64,000 bases of DNA from Pseudomonas fluvialis. Lineage in GTDB: Bacteria > Pseudomonadota > Gammaproteobacteria > Pseudomonadales > Pseudomonadaceae. The notes below the pieces were generated by a model. The model was not told the DNA's origin, did not search any database, and saw only the letters and a program-made list of their open reading frames with translations. The translations under genes were made by a program, and so were the position numbers. Shown here in pieces: positions 44,998-53,462 of the stretch (the first letter of the stretch is position 1; every line of letters starts with the position of its first letter). The DNA is taken from NCBI RefSeq assembly GCF_014207935.1, contig NZ_JACHLL010000003.1:198265-262264 (forward strand). The letters are read 5' to 3'.

Positions 44998-45654
44998 CTA
45001 CTCCTCGGCCACCGCGCCCCAGCGATCGCTGTAGAGCAGCTCTGCCAGTGGGCGCACGCTGGCCCAGCCTTCCAGTTCGAGCATCGGCGCGGGGTAGAAC
45101 TCCGCCACCGGCCCCAGGCACAGGATGGCAACCGCCTTGGCTCCGGCCGGCAGGCCCAGCAGCTCACCGAGTGCCTGCGGGTCAAACAGCGAGACCCAGC
45201 CCATGCCGAGATTCTCCGCCCGCGCCGCCAGCCAGAGATTCTGGATGGCGCAGGACAGCGAGGCCAGGTCCATTTCCGGCAGAGTACGACGCCCGAATAC
45301 ATGCGCCTCGCGTCCGTCCATCAGGGCCGCCACGAGCAACTCGGCACAGTCACGGATGCCTTCGACCTTGAGTCGCATGAATTGGTCTGAGCGCTCACCC
45401 AGCGCCTCGGCCGTGAGCAAGCGCTCGGCCTCGACCTGTTCGGCGATGGCCACGCGCAACTCGGGGCGGGTGATGCGGATAAAGCGCCAGGGCTGCATCA
45501 GGCCGACGCTGGGCGCCTGGTGTGCTGCGTGCAACAGGCGCTGCAGCAACTCGGCTGGGATCTCGCCTGGGCTGAAATGGCGCATGTCGCGGCGCTCGGC
45601 AATGACCCGGTAGACCGCAGCACGCTCGCTGCTGGAAAAAGGTTCGGCGCTCAT
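44998..45654 (-). CDS. bluB: 5,6-dimethylbenzimidazole synthase
   Basis: 218-residue flavin-destructase of the nitroreductase fold: breaks down FMNH2 with O2 to DMB, the lower ligand of B12. Motifs RRDMRHFSPGEIP near residue 21, HQAPSVGLMQPWRFI and LGMGWVSLFDP fit BluB and exclude ordinary nitroreductases. ATG 45654. First gene of the five-gene cobalamin run. No cobalamin riboswitch is visible in the 110 bases upstream. Confidence 0.93.
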   Translation of the reverse strand: MSAEPFSSSERAAVYRVIAERRDMRHFSPGEIPAELLQRLLHAAHQAPSVGLMQPWRFIRITRPELRVAIAEQVEAERLLTAEALGERSDQFMRLKVEGIRDCAELLVAALMDGREAHVFGRRTLPEMDLASLSCAIQNLWLAARAENLGMGWVSLFDPQALGELLGLPAGAKAVAILCLGPVAEFYPAPMLELEGWASVRPLAELLYSDRWGAVAEE

Positions 45655-45764
45655 GCTGCAAAGGGTCCGTGCATCGGGGCGGTTCCGCCGGAGGGGCGCA
45701 ATTATGCCTTGGCGCGCTACATCACGCAGCGTATGAATGCGAGTCGCCCACCACGAACAAAACG

Positions 45765-46265
45765 TCAGTGAGCGCCAGCCACCAGCACACGGCGGGCATC
45801 GAGGTAGGTCTGCTGCCAATAGCGGCTGGACAGGCTGTCCAGCCTTACCGTGCCGCCGGAGCTGGGCGCATGCACGAAGCGACCCTCGCCGACATAGATG
45901 CCGGCATGACTGACCTGACTGCCGCCACTGGTGGCGAAGAACACCAGATCGCCGGCCGACAGTGCCTGCCGAGGTACCGGCGGCACGGGCAGACGAATCA
46001 GCTCACGGGTCGAGCGCGGCAGCTGCAGGCCCGCCGCATCGCGGTAGACGTAACCGATCAGGCCACTGCAGTCGAAACCGCTCTGTGGGTTGTTGCCACC
46101 ATAACGATAGGGCGTACCGACCAGTCCCAGGGCACGGAACAGCACATCCTCGGCAGCACCCGACTGAATCGGCGGTGGCAGAGGCTGAGGGTCGGGAGAA
46201 CGGCCGGCGCAGGCGGCCAGCAGGAGAATCGAAGCGAGGAGCGTGAAGCGAGCCGTCAGGCGCAT
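45765..46265 (-). CDS. NlpC/P60-family lipoprotein, copy 1
   Basis: 166 residues with a lipobox (ILLLAACAG, lipidated Cys19). Cys/His peptidase domain: nucleophile in SGFDCSGLIGYVY, His in SHAGIYVG, third polar residue after HAPSSGG. Expected to be a D,L-endopeptidase cutting peptidoglycan stems at the outer membrane. The downstream gene encodes a paralogue; together they resemble P. aeruginosa PA1198/PA1199 as I recall. Confidence 0.88.
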   Translation of the reverse strand: MRLTARFTLLASILLLAACAGRSPDPQPLPPPIQSGAAEDVLFRALGLVGTPYRYGGNNPQSGFDCSGLIGYVYRDAAGLQLPRSTRELIRLPVPPVPRQALSAGDLVFFATSGGSQVSHAGIYVGEGRFVHAPSSGGTVRLDSLSSRYWQQTYLDARRVLVAGAH

Positions 46266-46337
46266 GGCGGGCAGTCCGTTGAAGCGACCGCCCTACTCTG
46301 CCCGCGCCGCCAGAGCGGCGCAAGCCTGAGCAGGCAA

Positions 46338-46949
46338 TCAGCGGTGCTGCGGACCGGCACTGGTGGCCGGCAGCTGGTGTTCGTCGAGCACACGCTTGGC
46401 CAGCATGTAGCTGGAGTTCCAGTAACGGTCGGCCAGGCTGTCCACACGCACGCCGCCGCTGCGGCTGCTGGAGGAGTGAATGAACTGATTGTCGCCCAGG
46501 TAAATACCGGCGTGACTGACGCGGCCGCGGCCACGGTTGTTGAAGAAGATGATGTCGCCCGGTTCCAGCTCGCTGCGCGCCACCTTCGGCGCGTCCAGAG
46601 TAATCATTTCACGGGTCGAGCGCGGCAGCTGGATACCCAGCTCCTGCTTGTAGAGGAAGCCGACAAAGCCACTGCAGTCAAAACCGCTTTGCACCGAGGT
46701 GCCGCCCGGACGGTAGCGGGTGCCCACCAGGGACAGGCCGTGGGCCAGCATGCTGTCAGCCAGCGACGGCAGCTCGTAGGACTCGTCGTCCGTCAGCTCG
46801 GCCATCTGCTCGGTGCTCGGTTCATCCACCGAAGTCTGGACAACCGGCGGCGGAGTCTGGGTCAGCGACTGCTGCGGGGCGTAGCCGGCGCAGGCAGTCA
46901 GTACAAATGTCAGTGCGAGAGGCACGATGGGTGCGAAGCGAATATGCAT
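46338..46949 (-). CDS. NlpC/P60-family lipoprotein, copy 2
   Basis: 203 residues. Lipobox TFVLTACAG (Cys near 20), a 50-residue Pro/Glu/Asp linker, then the NlpC/P60 domain with FDCSGFVGFLY and SHAGIYLGDNQFIHSSS. Same strand and 72 bases upstream of copy 1, with which it shares the RSTRE(L/M)I segment. ATG 46949 is chosen over GTG 46955; neither has a strong ribosome-binding site. Confidence 0.88.
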   Translation of the reverse strand: MHIRFAPIVPLALTFVLTACAGYAPQQSLTQTPPPVVQTSVDEPSTEQMAELTDDESYELPSLADSMLAHGLSLVGTRYRPGGTSVQSGFDCSGFVGFLYKQELGIQLPRSTREMITLDAPKVARSELEPGDIIFFNNRGRGRVSHAGIYLGDNQFIHSSSSRSGGVRVDSLADRYWNSSYMLAKRVLDEHQLPATSAGPQHR

Positions 46950-47015
46950 GGGCACAACCGTGTCGAATTCTTATAAAGGAGGCGACTATGCCGGCTATGA
47001 AATCGATTTGCAAAT

Positions 47016-47795
47016 TTAATCAGACAAACTGTGACTCAGTAGTTCCGGCAGAACGTCTCCGGCGCCGCAACGCAAACTGAGGTCAACCGAGGCAGTCAGT
47101 TCGGTAGCCTGCGGGTTGATTTCCACGGTGAAACCGCCGTTCTGACGGGTGCGCAGCAAGGGTTCGCGGATATACGGGAAGCTGGCCGTGGTGCCGATGG
47201 CCATGACCAGATCGAAGCCCTCGCGCAGCTCATGGTAGAGCCTGTCGATGGCCTGCTCCGGAAGCATTTCACCGAACAGCACCACAGGCGGACGCAGGAT
47301 ACCGGCGCAGCGCGCACAGCGGGGAGGCAGCGGCTGCCGCAAATGTTCCGCCAACTCGGCACTCTCCTGACCGCAGGACTGGCAGTACAGCGGCGCCAGC
47401 TGGCCATGGATTTCAATCAGGCGTTCGGGCGGACTGCCCGCGGCCAGGTGGTAGCCATCGATATTCTGCGTCAGCAGCCAGCAACCGGGTTTGCGCCGCT
47501 GCAACTCGGCCAGCGCCCGGTGCCCAGCATTGGGCGCTGCACCCAGACAGGCACGCCCCAGCTCGGCCAGGTACTTCCAGCACAGCTCGGGACGCTCGCG
47601 CAGCATGTCGCCGGACAGCGCCACCTCGATCGGTAGCCCCTCAGCTGTGCGGCCGTTGTACAGGCCGCCGAGGCCGCGATAGGTCGGCAGACCCGATTCG
47701 GCGGAAAGACCAGCCCCGGTGATGATCAGGATGCGCCGGGCACTGGCCAGGCGGGCCGACAGCTCGGCAATCTGCACCGCCAGTGAGGCCGACAT
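47016..47795 (-). CDS. Sirtuin-type NAD-dependent protein deacylase
   Basis: 259 residues. Rossmann motif GAGLSAESGLPTYRG (27-41), NAD site TQNIDGYH (109-116), catalytic His130 in EIHG, and a zinc ribbon with C138, C141, C160, C163. It lacks the Tyr/Arg pair typical of CobB desuccinylases in the usual place (TAEGLPIEV), so it may be a plain deacetylase or a different class. ATG 47795 (MSASLAVQ) lies five bases after the upstream stop; no strong site precedes it, suggesting coupled translation. Confidence 0.88.
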   Translation of the reverse strand: MSASLAVQIAELSARLASARRILIITGAGLSAESGLPTYRGLGGLYNGRTAEGLPIEVALSGDMLRERPELCWKYLAELGRACLGAAPNAGHRALAELQRRKPGCWLLTQNIDGYHLAAGSPPERLIEIHGQLAPLYCQSCGQESAELAEHLRQPLPPRCARCAGILRPPVVLFGEMLPEQAIDRLYHELREGFDLVMAIGTTASFPYIREPLLRTRQNGGFTVEINPQATELTASVDLSLRCGAGDVLPELLSHSLSD

Positions 47796-47800
47796 GGCGG

Positions 47801-48472
47801 TCAGTGGTTGACGGTATGCGCCAGCATCACCGACAGCTGGCACAGCGGCCGGCCGCTTTCGGCCTGCCATTGATTGAAGGCAGCCTGCACCGCGGCCAGT
47901 TCTTTCTGGCTGGTGGGCGCCTTGTCGACAATGCCCTGGGCCTTGAGTGCGGCAACCAGGTCATCGGTAGGAATAAAGGTGTCCTTGCCGATCATGCGCA
48001 GCAGGCGCGGTGCCGACAGACCACCGAGCTGGCTGCCGTGCTTGGCAAGGTACTTCCACAGCCCGACGATGTCACTGCTCGGCCAGTCGGCTATCAGTTG
48101 ACCGAAGCTGCCCCGCTCACGGGCCACATCGAGAACGAACTGGGCATTGCGCGGCACGCTTTTCAGCTTGCCCAGATGGCGAATCAGGCGACTGTCCTGC
48201 ATCAGCCGCTCCAGGTGTTCGGCACCCATCAGAACCACCTTGTGCGGATCGAAGGCGAAGAACGCCTCCTCAAATGCCGGCCACTTGGCATCCACCAGGC
48301 TGTGCTTGAGCCCGGCGCGGAACACGCGCAGGGCAATCAGCGACAGGTAGCGATCATCGCCCAGCGCGCGCAGGGCCTCGGCACTGCGCGGCTGCGGCAG
48401 GCGCGCCTCCAGCTCTGCCGGGCCGCCGAAGCGGTTCAGGCAGTAGCTGGAAAGCCAGGCGTAATCGCGCAC
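47801..48472 (-). CDS. 3-methyladenine DNA glycosylase I-like protein
   Basis: 223 residues, resembling Tag-family glycosylases (helix-hairpin-helix superfamily): FRAGLKHSLVDAKWPAFEEAF and GLSAPRLLRMIGKD are characteristic of a Pseudomonas branch. It lacks the four-Cys/His zinc site of E. coli Tag as far as I can see, so activity on 3-methyladenine is inferred. GTG start at 48472, two bases after the yggL stop. Operon yggL-tag-sirtuin. Confidence 0.8.
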   Translation of the reverse strand: MRDYAWLSSYCLNRFGGPAELEARLPQPRSAEALRALGDDRYLSLIALRVFRAGLKHSLVDAKWPAFEEAFFAFDPHKVVLMGAEHLERLMQDSRLIRHLGKLKSVPRNAQFVLDVARERGSFGQLIADWPSSDIVGLWKYLAKHGSQLGGLSAPRLLRMIGKDTFIPTDDLVAALKAQGIVDKAPTSQKELAAVQAAFNQWQAESGRPLCQLSVMLAHTVNH

Positions 48473-48474
48473 AC

Positions 48475-48813
48475 TCAGGCCTGAGCGTTGACCGGCAGAC
48501 CCGGGTACCAGGCGTCGACCAGTTCGCCGATGTTGTAGCTTTGCAGCTCCTTGCGACCCTTGAGCCAGGCGTCCAGGGCCTGACGCTGCTCGGCGCTGAC
48601 CGAACCGCGCTTGGCCAGACAGACGAAACCGAACTCGTCGCAACCGGAGTAGACCAGACCGGTGTCTTCCACCTGATCGAGGAAGGCATTGAAGAACGCC
48701 TCGTAGTCACCATCGGACAGGCTGTCGGCGAAGGTGAAGGCCAGTTCGAAACCGAGCTCCTGGAACTCCTCGACACAGAGTTTTTTGCGCAGACGGCGGG
48801 AACGGGTGGCCAT
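48475..48813 (-). CDS. yggL: YggL family (DUF469) ribosome-associated protein
   Basis: 112 residues, beginning MATRSRRLRKKLCVEEFQ as in E. coli YggL, which binds the 50S subunit and is linked to ribosome assembly. The C-terminal half has EQRQALDAWLKGR. ATG 48813 with a modest GGAT site upstream. Diverges from dacB across 195 bases; a CATAAT -10 candidate at about 48919 faces dacB. Confidence 0.88.
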   Translation of the reverse strand: MATRSRRLRKKLCVEEFQELGFELAFTFADSLSDGDYEAFFNAFLDQVEDTGLVYSGCDEFGFVCLAKRGSVSAEQRQALDAWLKGRKELQSYNIGELVDAWYPGLPVNAQA

Positions 48814-49008
48814 GGGTGAATCCTCAACAATGAAATGAGGCGCCACTTTAGCAGCCCGCAGGAGCGGCGCCTATGCGCAATCGCGGCAGCCACGGGCACG
48901 CACGGGACAACTCGGGCATAATGCGCGCCGTTCTGCAGGCACTCGCCCCGCGACTGCCAGGTCATCTTTACCTCTTCATCTCGCCCACTGTCATCGGGTT
49001 GTTTGCGT

Positions 49009-50454
49009 ATGTTCAAATCTCTTCGTCACCTGGCCCTGGCCACCCTGCTCTTGCCGCTGGCCGGCCATGCCGCACCCGCTATCAGCAATGCCCTGCCGCC
49101 CAGCGTGGCCAAGGCCCTGGCTGCCAACAAGATCAGCACCAATTCCCTGGCGCTGGTGATGGTGCCGCTGACCGGCCCCGGTACCACCACACTGGTCAAC
49201 CCGGATGTGTCGATGAACCCGGCATCGACCATGAAACTGGTCACCACCTACGCTGCCCTGGACATCCTCGGCCCTACCCACCAGTGGCAAACCGAGTTCT
49301 ACACCGACGGCCAGCTGCGCGACGGCGTGCTGCACGGCAACCTCTACCTCAAGGGTGGCGGCGACCCGAAACTGAACATGGAAAAACTCTGGCTGCTGAT
49401 GCGCGACCTGCGTGCCAATGGCGTGCGCCAGATCACCGGCGACTTGGTACTCGACCGCTCGCGCTTCAATCAGCCGCAACTGCCGACCTTCAACGATGAC
49501 GGCGGCGATGCCAACAAGCCGTTCCTGGTCGGTCCGGACGCTCTGCTGGTCAACCTCAAGGCCGTGCGCTTCATCACTCGCGCCGAGGGCGGCAAGGTCA
49601 ATGTCGCGGTGGAGCCGCCGATTGCCACCATCGTGCTCGACAACAAGGTCCAGCTACAGCGTGCGGCCAAGTGCCCGAGCTGGCCGGACGTGCGCTTCAG
49701 CCCGGTGGCGCAGGCCAACGGCAGCGTCAAGGTCACCGTCAGCGGCAAGATTCCCGATGGCTGCAGCGCGCAGACCTACCTCTCGCTGCTCGATCACCCG
49801 GCCTATGCCGCCGGCGCGGTACGGGCGATCTGGAAGGAACTGGGCGGTTCGATCAATGGCAATGACCGCGAAGGCGCACTGCCCAAGAGTGCGCGCCTGC
49901 TGGTGCGCGCCTTCTCCCCGGATACCGTGGAGATCATTCGCGACATCAACAAGTACAGCAACAACACCATGGCCCGCCAGCTGTTCCTCAGCATTGGCGC
50001 GCAGTACCGCGACAAGGCCGACAAGGACGACGCCTGGGCCGCTCAGCGGGTCATCCGCAACTGGCTGGCACGCAAGGGCATCCAGGCCAGCCATCTGGTG
50101 ATGGAAAACGGCTCCGGCCTGTCGCGTGCCGAACGCATCAGCGCCCGCGAGATGGCCATGATGCTGCAGGCGGCCTATCGCGGCCCCTATGCCGCCGAGT
50201 TCATCAGCTCGATGCCGCTGGTGGGCATGGACGGCACCATGCGCAAGCGCCTCAAGCGCACCGCGCTGCAGGGCCAGGCTCACATCAAGACAGGTACGCT
50301 GAACACCGTGCGCGCCATCGCCGGCTATGCCCGCGATCGCAATGGCGATACCTGGGCGGTGGTGGCCATTCTCAATGACAAGCGCCCGTGGGGCGCCTCG
50401 GCCATTCTCGACCAGGCCTTGGTGGCGCTGTACAACCAGCCAGCACGCCGCTAA
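49009..50454 (+). CDS. dacB: D-alanyl-D-alanine carboxypeptidase/endopeptidase (PBP4)
   Basis: 481 residues, signal peptide 1-22 (...GHAAPA). Class C penicillin-binding protein with S73-T-M-K76, S317-N-N and K427-T-G motifs all intact. In Pseudomonas, loss of DacB induces AmpC and raises beta-lactam resistance. ATG 49009 preferred to the in-frame TTG at 49003. Its TAA stop (50452-50454) is inside the left arm of a 148-bp palindromic repeat, so the last codons abut an inserted element. No frame damage is seen. Confidence 0.95.
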   Translation: MFKSLRHLALATLLLPLAGHAAPAISNALPPSVAKALAANKISTNSLALVMVPLTGPGTTTLVNPDVSMNPASTMKLVTTYAALDILGPTHQWQTEFYTDGQLRDGVLHGNLYLKGGGDPKLNMEKLWLLMRDLRANGVRQITGDLVLDRSRFNQPQLPTFNDDGGDANKPFLVGPDALLVNLKAVRFITRAEGGKVNVAVEPPIATIVLDNKVQLQRAAKCPSWPDVRFSPVAQANGSVKVTVSGKIPDGCSAQTYLSLLDHPAYAAGAVRAIWKELGGSINGNDREGALPKSARLLVRAFSPDTVEIIRDINKYSNNTMARQLFLSIGAQYRDKADKDDAWAAQRVIRNWLARKGIQASHLVMENGSGLSRAERISAREMAMMLQAAYRGPYAAEFISSMPLVGMDGTMRKRLKRTALQGQAHIKTGTLNTVRAIAGYARDRNGDTWAVVAILNDKRPWGASAILDQALVALYNQPARR

Positions 50455-50598
50455 CAGGCCGTTGACAAGCTACCTGCGTTGCCACCGCAGTGTTAAAAGC
50501 AGGCTCAAAATGCTCATTTACCACTCGTAAACTGCGCTTTTTCGCCTGCTTTTGCCTTGCGTTGGCGGCCTCGCCTACGCTTTTCAACGGCCTGCTAG
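50451..50598. repeat. 148-bp palindromic intergenic repeat overlapping the dacB stop
   Basis: Outer arms CTAACAGGCCGTTGA (50451-50465) and TCAACGGCCTGCTAG (50584-50598) are inverted repeats with one mismatch. Inner arms continue: AAAAGCAGGC (50495-50504) with GCCTGCTTTT (50544-50553), and TTTAC (50517-50521) with GTAAA (50527-50531) around the loop 50522-50526, the exact centre. The whole sequence can fold as one long imperfect hairpin. I recall closely similar palindromes in many Pseudomonas genomes. It could end transcription of dacB and of the convergent diguanylate cyclase gene. Confidence 0.85.
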
Positions 50599-50613
50599 TG
50601 CAGCGCCTCCGGG

Positions 50614-53400
50614 TCAGTCGGCGCCGAGCTGAATGACCCGATCACGCCCCGCCTGCTTGGCCGCATATACGCCCTCATCGGCGCGGCGCAGCAGGCTGTC
50701 GGCATCATCTCCCGCCTGCCAGCTGGCCACCCCGAAACTGGCCGTCACCCGCCCGACCGTGACGAACGGCTGTTCACGCACCACCTGCCATAGACTCTCG
50801 GCCAGCTCACGCGCCTGATGCGCCTGGCTGCCGGGACAGAGTACGACGAACTCCTCGCCGCCGATCCGGCACAACACATCACTTCGGCGCAGACGCTGAC
50901 CCAGGCGCCGGCACAGCTCCTTGAGCACCTCGTCGCCGACTTCGTGGCCGTAGGTATCGTTGACCTGCTTGAAATAGTCGATATCCAGCATGATCAGCGC
51001 CAGCGGCTCGCCGATGCGCTGTGCCAGCTGCAGCTGCTCGGCCAGGCGCTGCTGGAAATAGCGGCGGTTGAACACCCCGGTCAAGGCATCGGTCACAGAC
51101 AGCTGGCGCAACTCCTCCTCGATGGCCTTGCCGGCACTGATATCGCTGATATAGCCATGCCACAACACCGAGCCGTCGGGCTGGCGCTCCGGCGAGGCCT
51201 CGCCCCGCAGCCAGCGCAGGCCGCGACCCGGCAGCTGCACACGAAACTCCTCACACCATGGCGTCAACTGCTGCGCCGAGCGCAGGATACTCAGGCGCAC
51301 TCGATCCTGTTCCTCGGGCAGTATCCGAGTAAAAGCCTCGCTGGCATCGTCGCGCACGTCCTCTGGCGCCACGTCGTAGATCTGCCGCACGCCTTCGCTG
51401 CACCAGGGGAAACAGCTGCTGCCATCGGACCGTAACAGGTACTGGTAAATCACGCCCGGAACCTGGGCCGACAGTTTGTTGAGCAAGGCCTGCTGGCCCA
51501 GCAACGCCTCGCGGGCCTGGCGCTCGGCACTGACATCGATAGCCACACCCAGATAGCCTTGCGGCACGCCGTCGGGATCACGCATGGCCGTGACCAGCAG
51601 ATTGACGGTGATCAGGCGGCCGTCCTTGCGGCGATAGCTCCACTCCCGGGCATCACTGTCCTGCAGGCCGAGAGCACCCGCCACCAGCGCCTGGAAACCA
51701 TGCACGCGGCGTCCCTGGGCAGCACTGAGCAATTGTTCACGTGCGGCCACCTCTTCAGCGTCGTGAAACAGCAGTGGCGTATGCTGACCCACCACCTCGT
51801 CGGCGGCATAGCCGAGCATGCGCTGGGCCCCCACGTTGAAGGTGGTGATGACGCCGCTCAGATCCGTAGCGATCACCGCTACCTGGGTCGCCGAATCGAG
51901 AATCGCATGCAGCTGACCAAGGGTTCGCGCCAGCTGCAGTTCACTGCGCTTGCGCACGCTGATATCGGTCATGGTGCCGATGATGCGCAGGGCGCAGCCC
52001 TGCTCATCCTGCTCGACCACCCGGCCACGGTCGAGCACCCACAGCCACTCGCCCGACCCGGCCAGCAGACGGTGCTCATGCCGGTAGAAGGCGCTGCCGC
52101 CCTGCAGGTGGGCATTCAGCTCGCGCTGCATGTCATCCCGATCCAGCGGGTGCACCCGCGCCAGCCAGTCCTGCTGCGTGTGTGGCACCTCGCTGCCGGC
52201 CAGACCGAGAATATTGGCCCAGGCCGCCGAGCAGAACAGCTGGTCGCTGGCCAGCGTCCAGTCCCAGATGCCATCGCCACTGCCATCCAGGGCATGCCCC
52301 AGACGCGCCGACGCCTGACGCAGTTCAGCCTCGCTCCAGCGCAGCTCCTGGGTGCGCTCGGCAACCAGACGCAGGGCACGCTGACGCTGCCCCAGCAGCA
52401 GGCTGAGCAACATCACCAGCAGAACACTGAACAGCGCCCCCGCCAGCGCCACCCAGAGGAACGCCAGGGAGCGGTTAGCGGCGGTAAAGGCGGCGGTCGG
52501 GCGAATCAGCAGGCGGTAGTCGCTCAGCCCGAGGCGCAGCCGGGTCTGCCACTGCAGTTGGCCATCGGCCGCCTGGCGCGAGCGATACAGCAACTCCCCG
52601 GGCTGCACAGCCGTCAGCTCCAGGCTGAGCAGCTTGGCCCCCCGTTCACTGTGACTCTCCAGCACCTGAGACAGACTGATCACCGCCGAGACCACACCGA
52701 GTGCTTCGCCCGGCCGCAGCGCCGCCGGCGGCAGGCGTGCCTCACGAAATACCGGCATGAACAGAATCACCGCCGCCGTATCCTGCTGACTGGCACCTAC
52801 CGGACGCAGCAAACCAGACGCCACCGCCTGGGCCTGGTTGACCGACGCCAGCAAGGCCGCACGCCGGGTCGGCTGCGACAGCAGGTCGAGACCGATGGGC
52901 AGGCTCGGCAGCCGCGCCGACTGGCTGTAGAGCAAGGGATAGTAGAGTTCGCGCGAGGCGGCCGGCTGCAGCCGGCCATCGCCCTGCAGATCAAGAATGC
53001 GAAAGCCCGCCCAGTCGCTGGCGGCCACCTCACGCTCCAGAACCTCGCGCTGGCTGCCGCTGACCCGGGGAATCCACGAGTAGGCCAGTGCATCCTGCAC
53101 AAAGGGCTGAACGAAGGTCGCAAACTGCTGGCGGCTGACCTGCGGCTTGAGCTGCATGAAGCTGGCAAGGTTTTCCAGATTGCGCCGTTGCCGCAGCAAC
53201 TGCTCCTCGATCAGCGTGCGCCGCTCCTGCGCCAGGTGCTCGAAGCGTTCCTGCAGCTGGCGCGCCTGCCACCACCAGACGACACTGGCCAGCAGCAGGG
53301 TCAGCAGCAAGCCACCCAACGCGACCGCCAGCAGCAACACGCGCAGGGAAGCCTCGGACGGCACCGACTCACGGCTGAAAAAGCGACCAATCAAGGGCAT
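50614..53400 (-). CDS. Membrane-bound CHASE-like/PAS/GGDEF diguanylate cyclase
   Basis: 928 residues. TM1 (about 20-45), a periplasmic CHASE-like domain (about 70-300, with REL-YYPLLYSQ), TM2 (about 310-335), then three PAS/PAC blocks (about 355-480, 485-625, 630-755) and GGDEF (about 765-925). Active site GGEEF at 847-851 and I-site R838-x-x-D841 intact, so active and product-inhibited. No EAL domain. Upstream of it (right side) is rlmKL on the same strand. Expected to couple an external ligand to c-di-GMP. Confidence 0.92.
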   Translation of the reverse strand: MPLIGRFFSRESVPSEASLRVLLLAVALGGLLLTLLLASVVWWWQARQLQERFEHLAQERRTLIEEQLLRQRRNLENLASFMQLKPQVSRQQFATFVQPFVQDALAYSWIPRVSGSQREVLEREVAASDWAGFRILDLQGDGRLQPAASRELYYPLLYSQSARLPSLPIGLDLLSQPTRRAALLASVNQAQAVASGLLRPVGASQQDTAAVILFMPVFREARLPPAALRPGEALGVVSAVISLSQVLESHSERGAKLLSLELTAVQPGELLYRSRQAADGQLQWQTRLRLGLSDYRLLIRPTAAFTAANRSLAFLWVALAGALFSVLLVMLLSLLLGQRQRALRLVAERTQELRWSEAELRQASARLGHALDGSGDGIWDWTLASDQLFCSAAWANILGLAGSEVPHTQQDWLARVHPLDRDDMQRELNAHLQGGSAFYRHEHRLLAGSGEWLWVLDRGRVVEQDEQGCALRIIGTMTDISVRKRSELQLARTLGQLHAILDSATQVAVIATDLSGVITTFNVGAQRMLGYAADEVVGQHTPLLFHDAEEVAAREQLLSAAQGRRVHGFQALVAGALGLQDSDAREWSYRRKDGRLITVNLLVTAMRDPDGVPQGYLGVAIDVSAERQAREALLGQQALLNKLSAQVPGVIYQYLLRSDGSSCFPWCSEGVRQIYDVAPEDVRDDASEAFTRILPEEQDRVRLSILRSAQQLTPWCEEFRVQLPGRGLRWLRGEASPERQPDGSVLWHGYISDISAGKAIEEELRQLSVTDALTGVFNRRYFQQRLAEQLQLAQRIGEPLALIMLDIDYFKQVNDTYGHEVGDEVLKELCRRLGQRLRRSDVLCRIGGEEFVVLCPGSQAHQARELAESLWQVVREQPFVTVGRVTASFGVASWQAGDDADSLLRRADEGVYAAKQAGRDRVIQLGAD

Positions 53401-53462
53401 GCCAACTCCTGCAGCAAGCGACCACCAGCGGCCCCGGATTTCAGTCTACCCCTCGCCTGCCG

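Noticed and set aside
45655..45764. Possible cobalamin riboswitch before bluB
   Set aside because: The stretch is too short and lacks the B12-box sequence.
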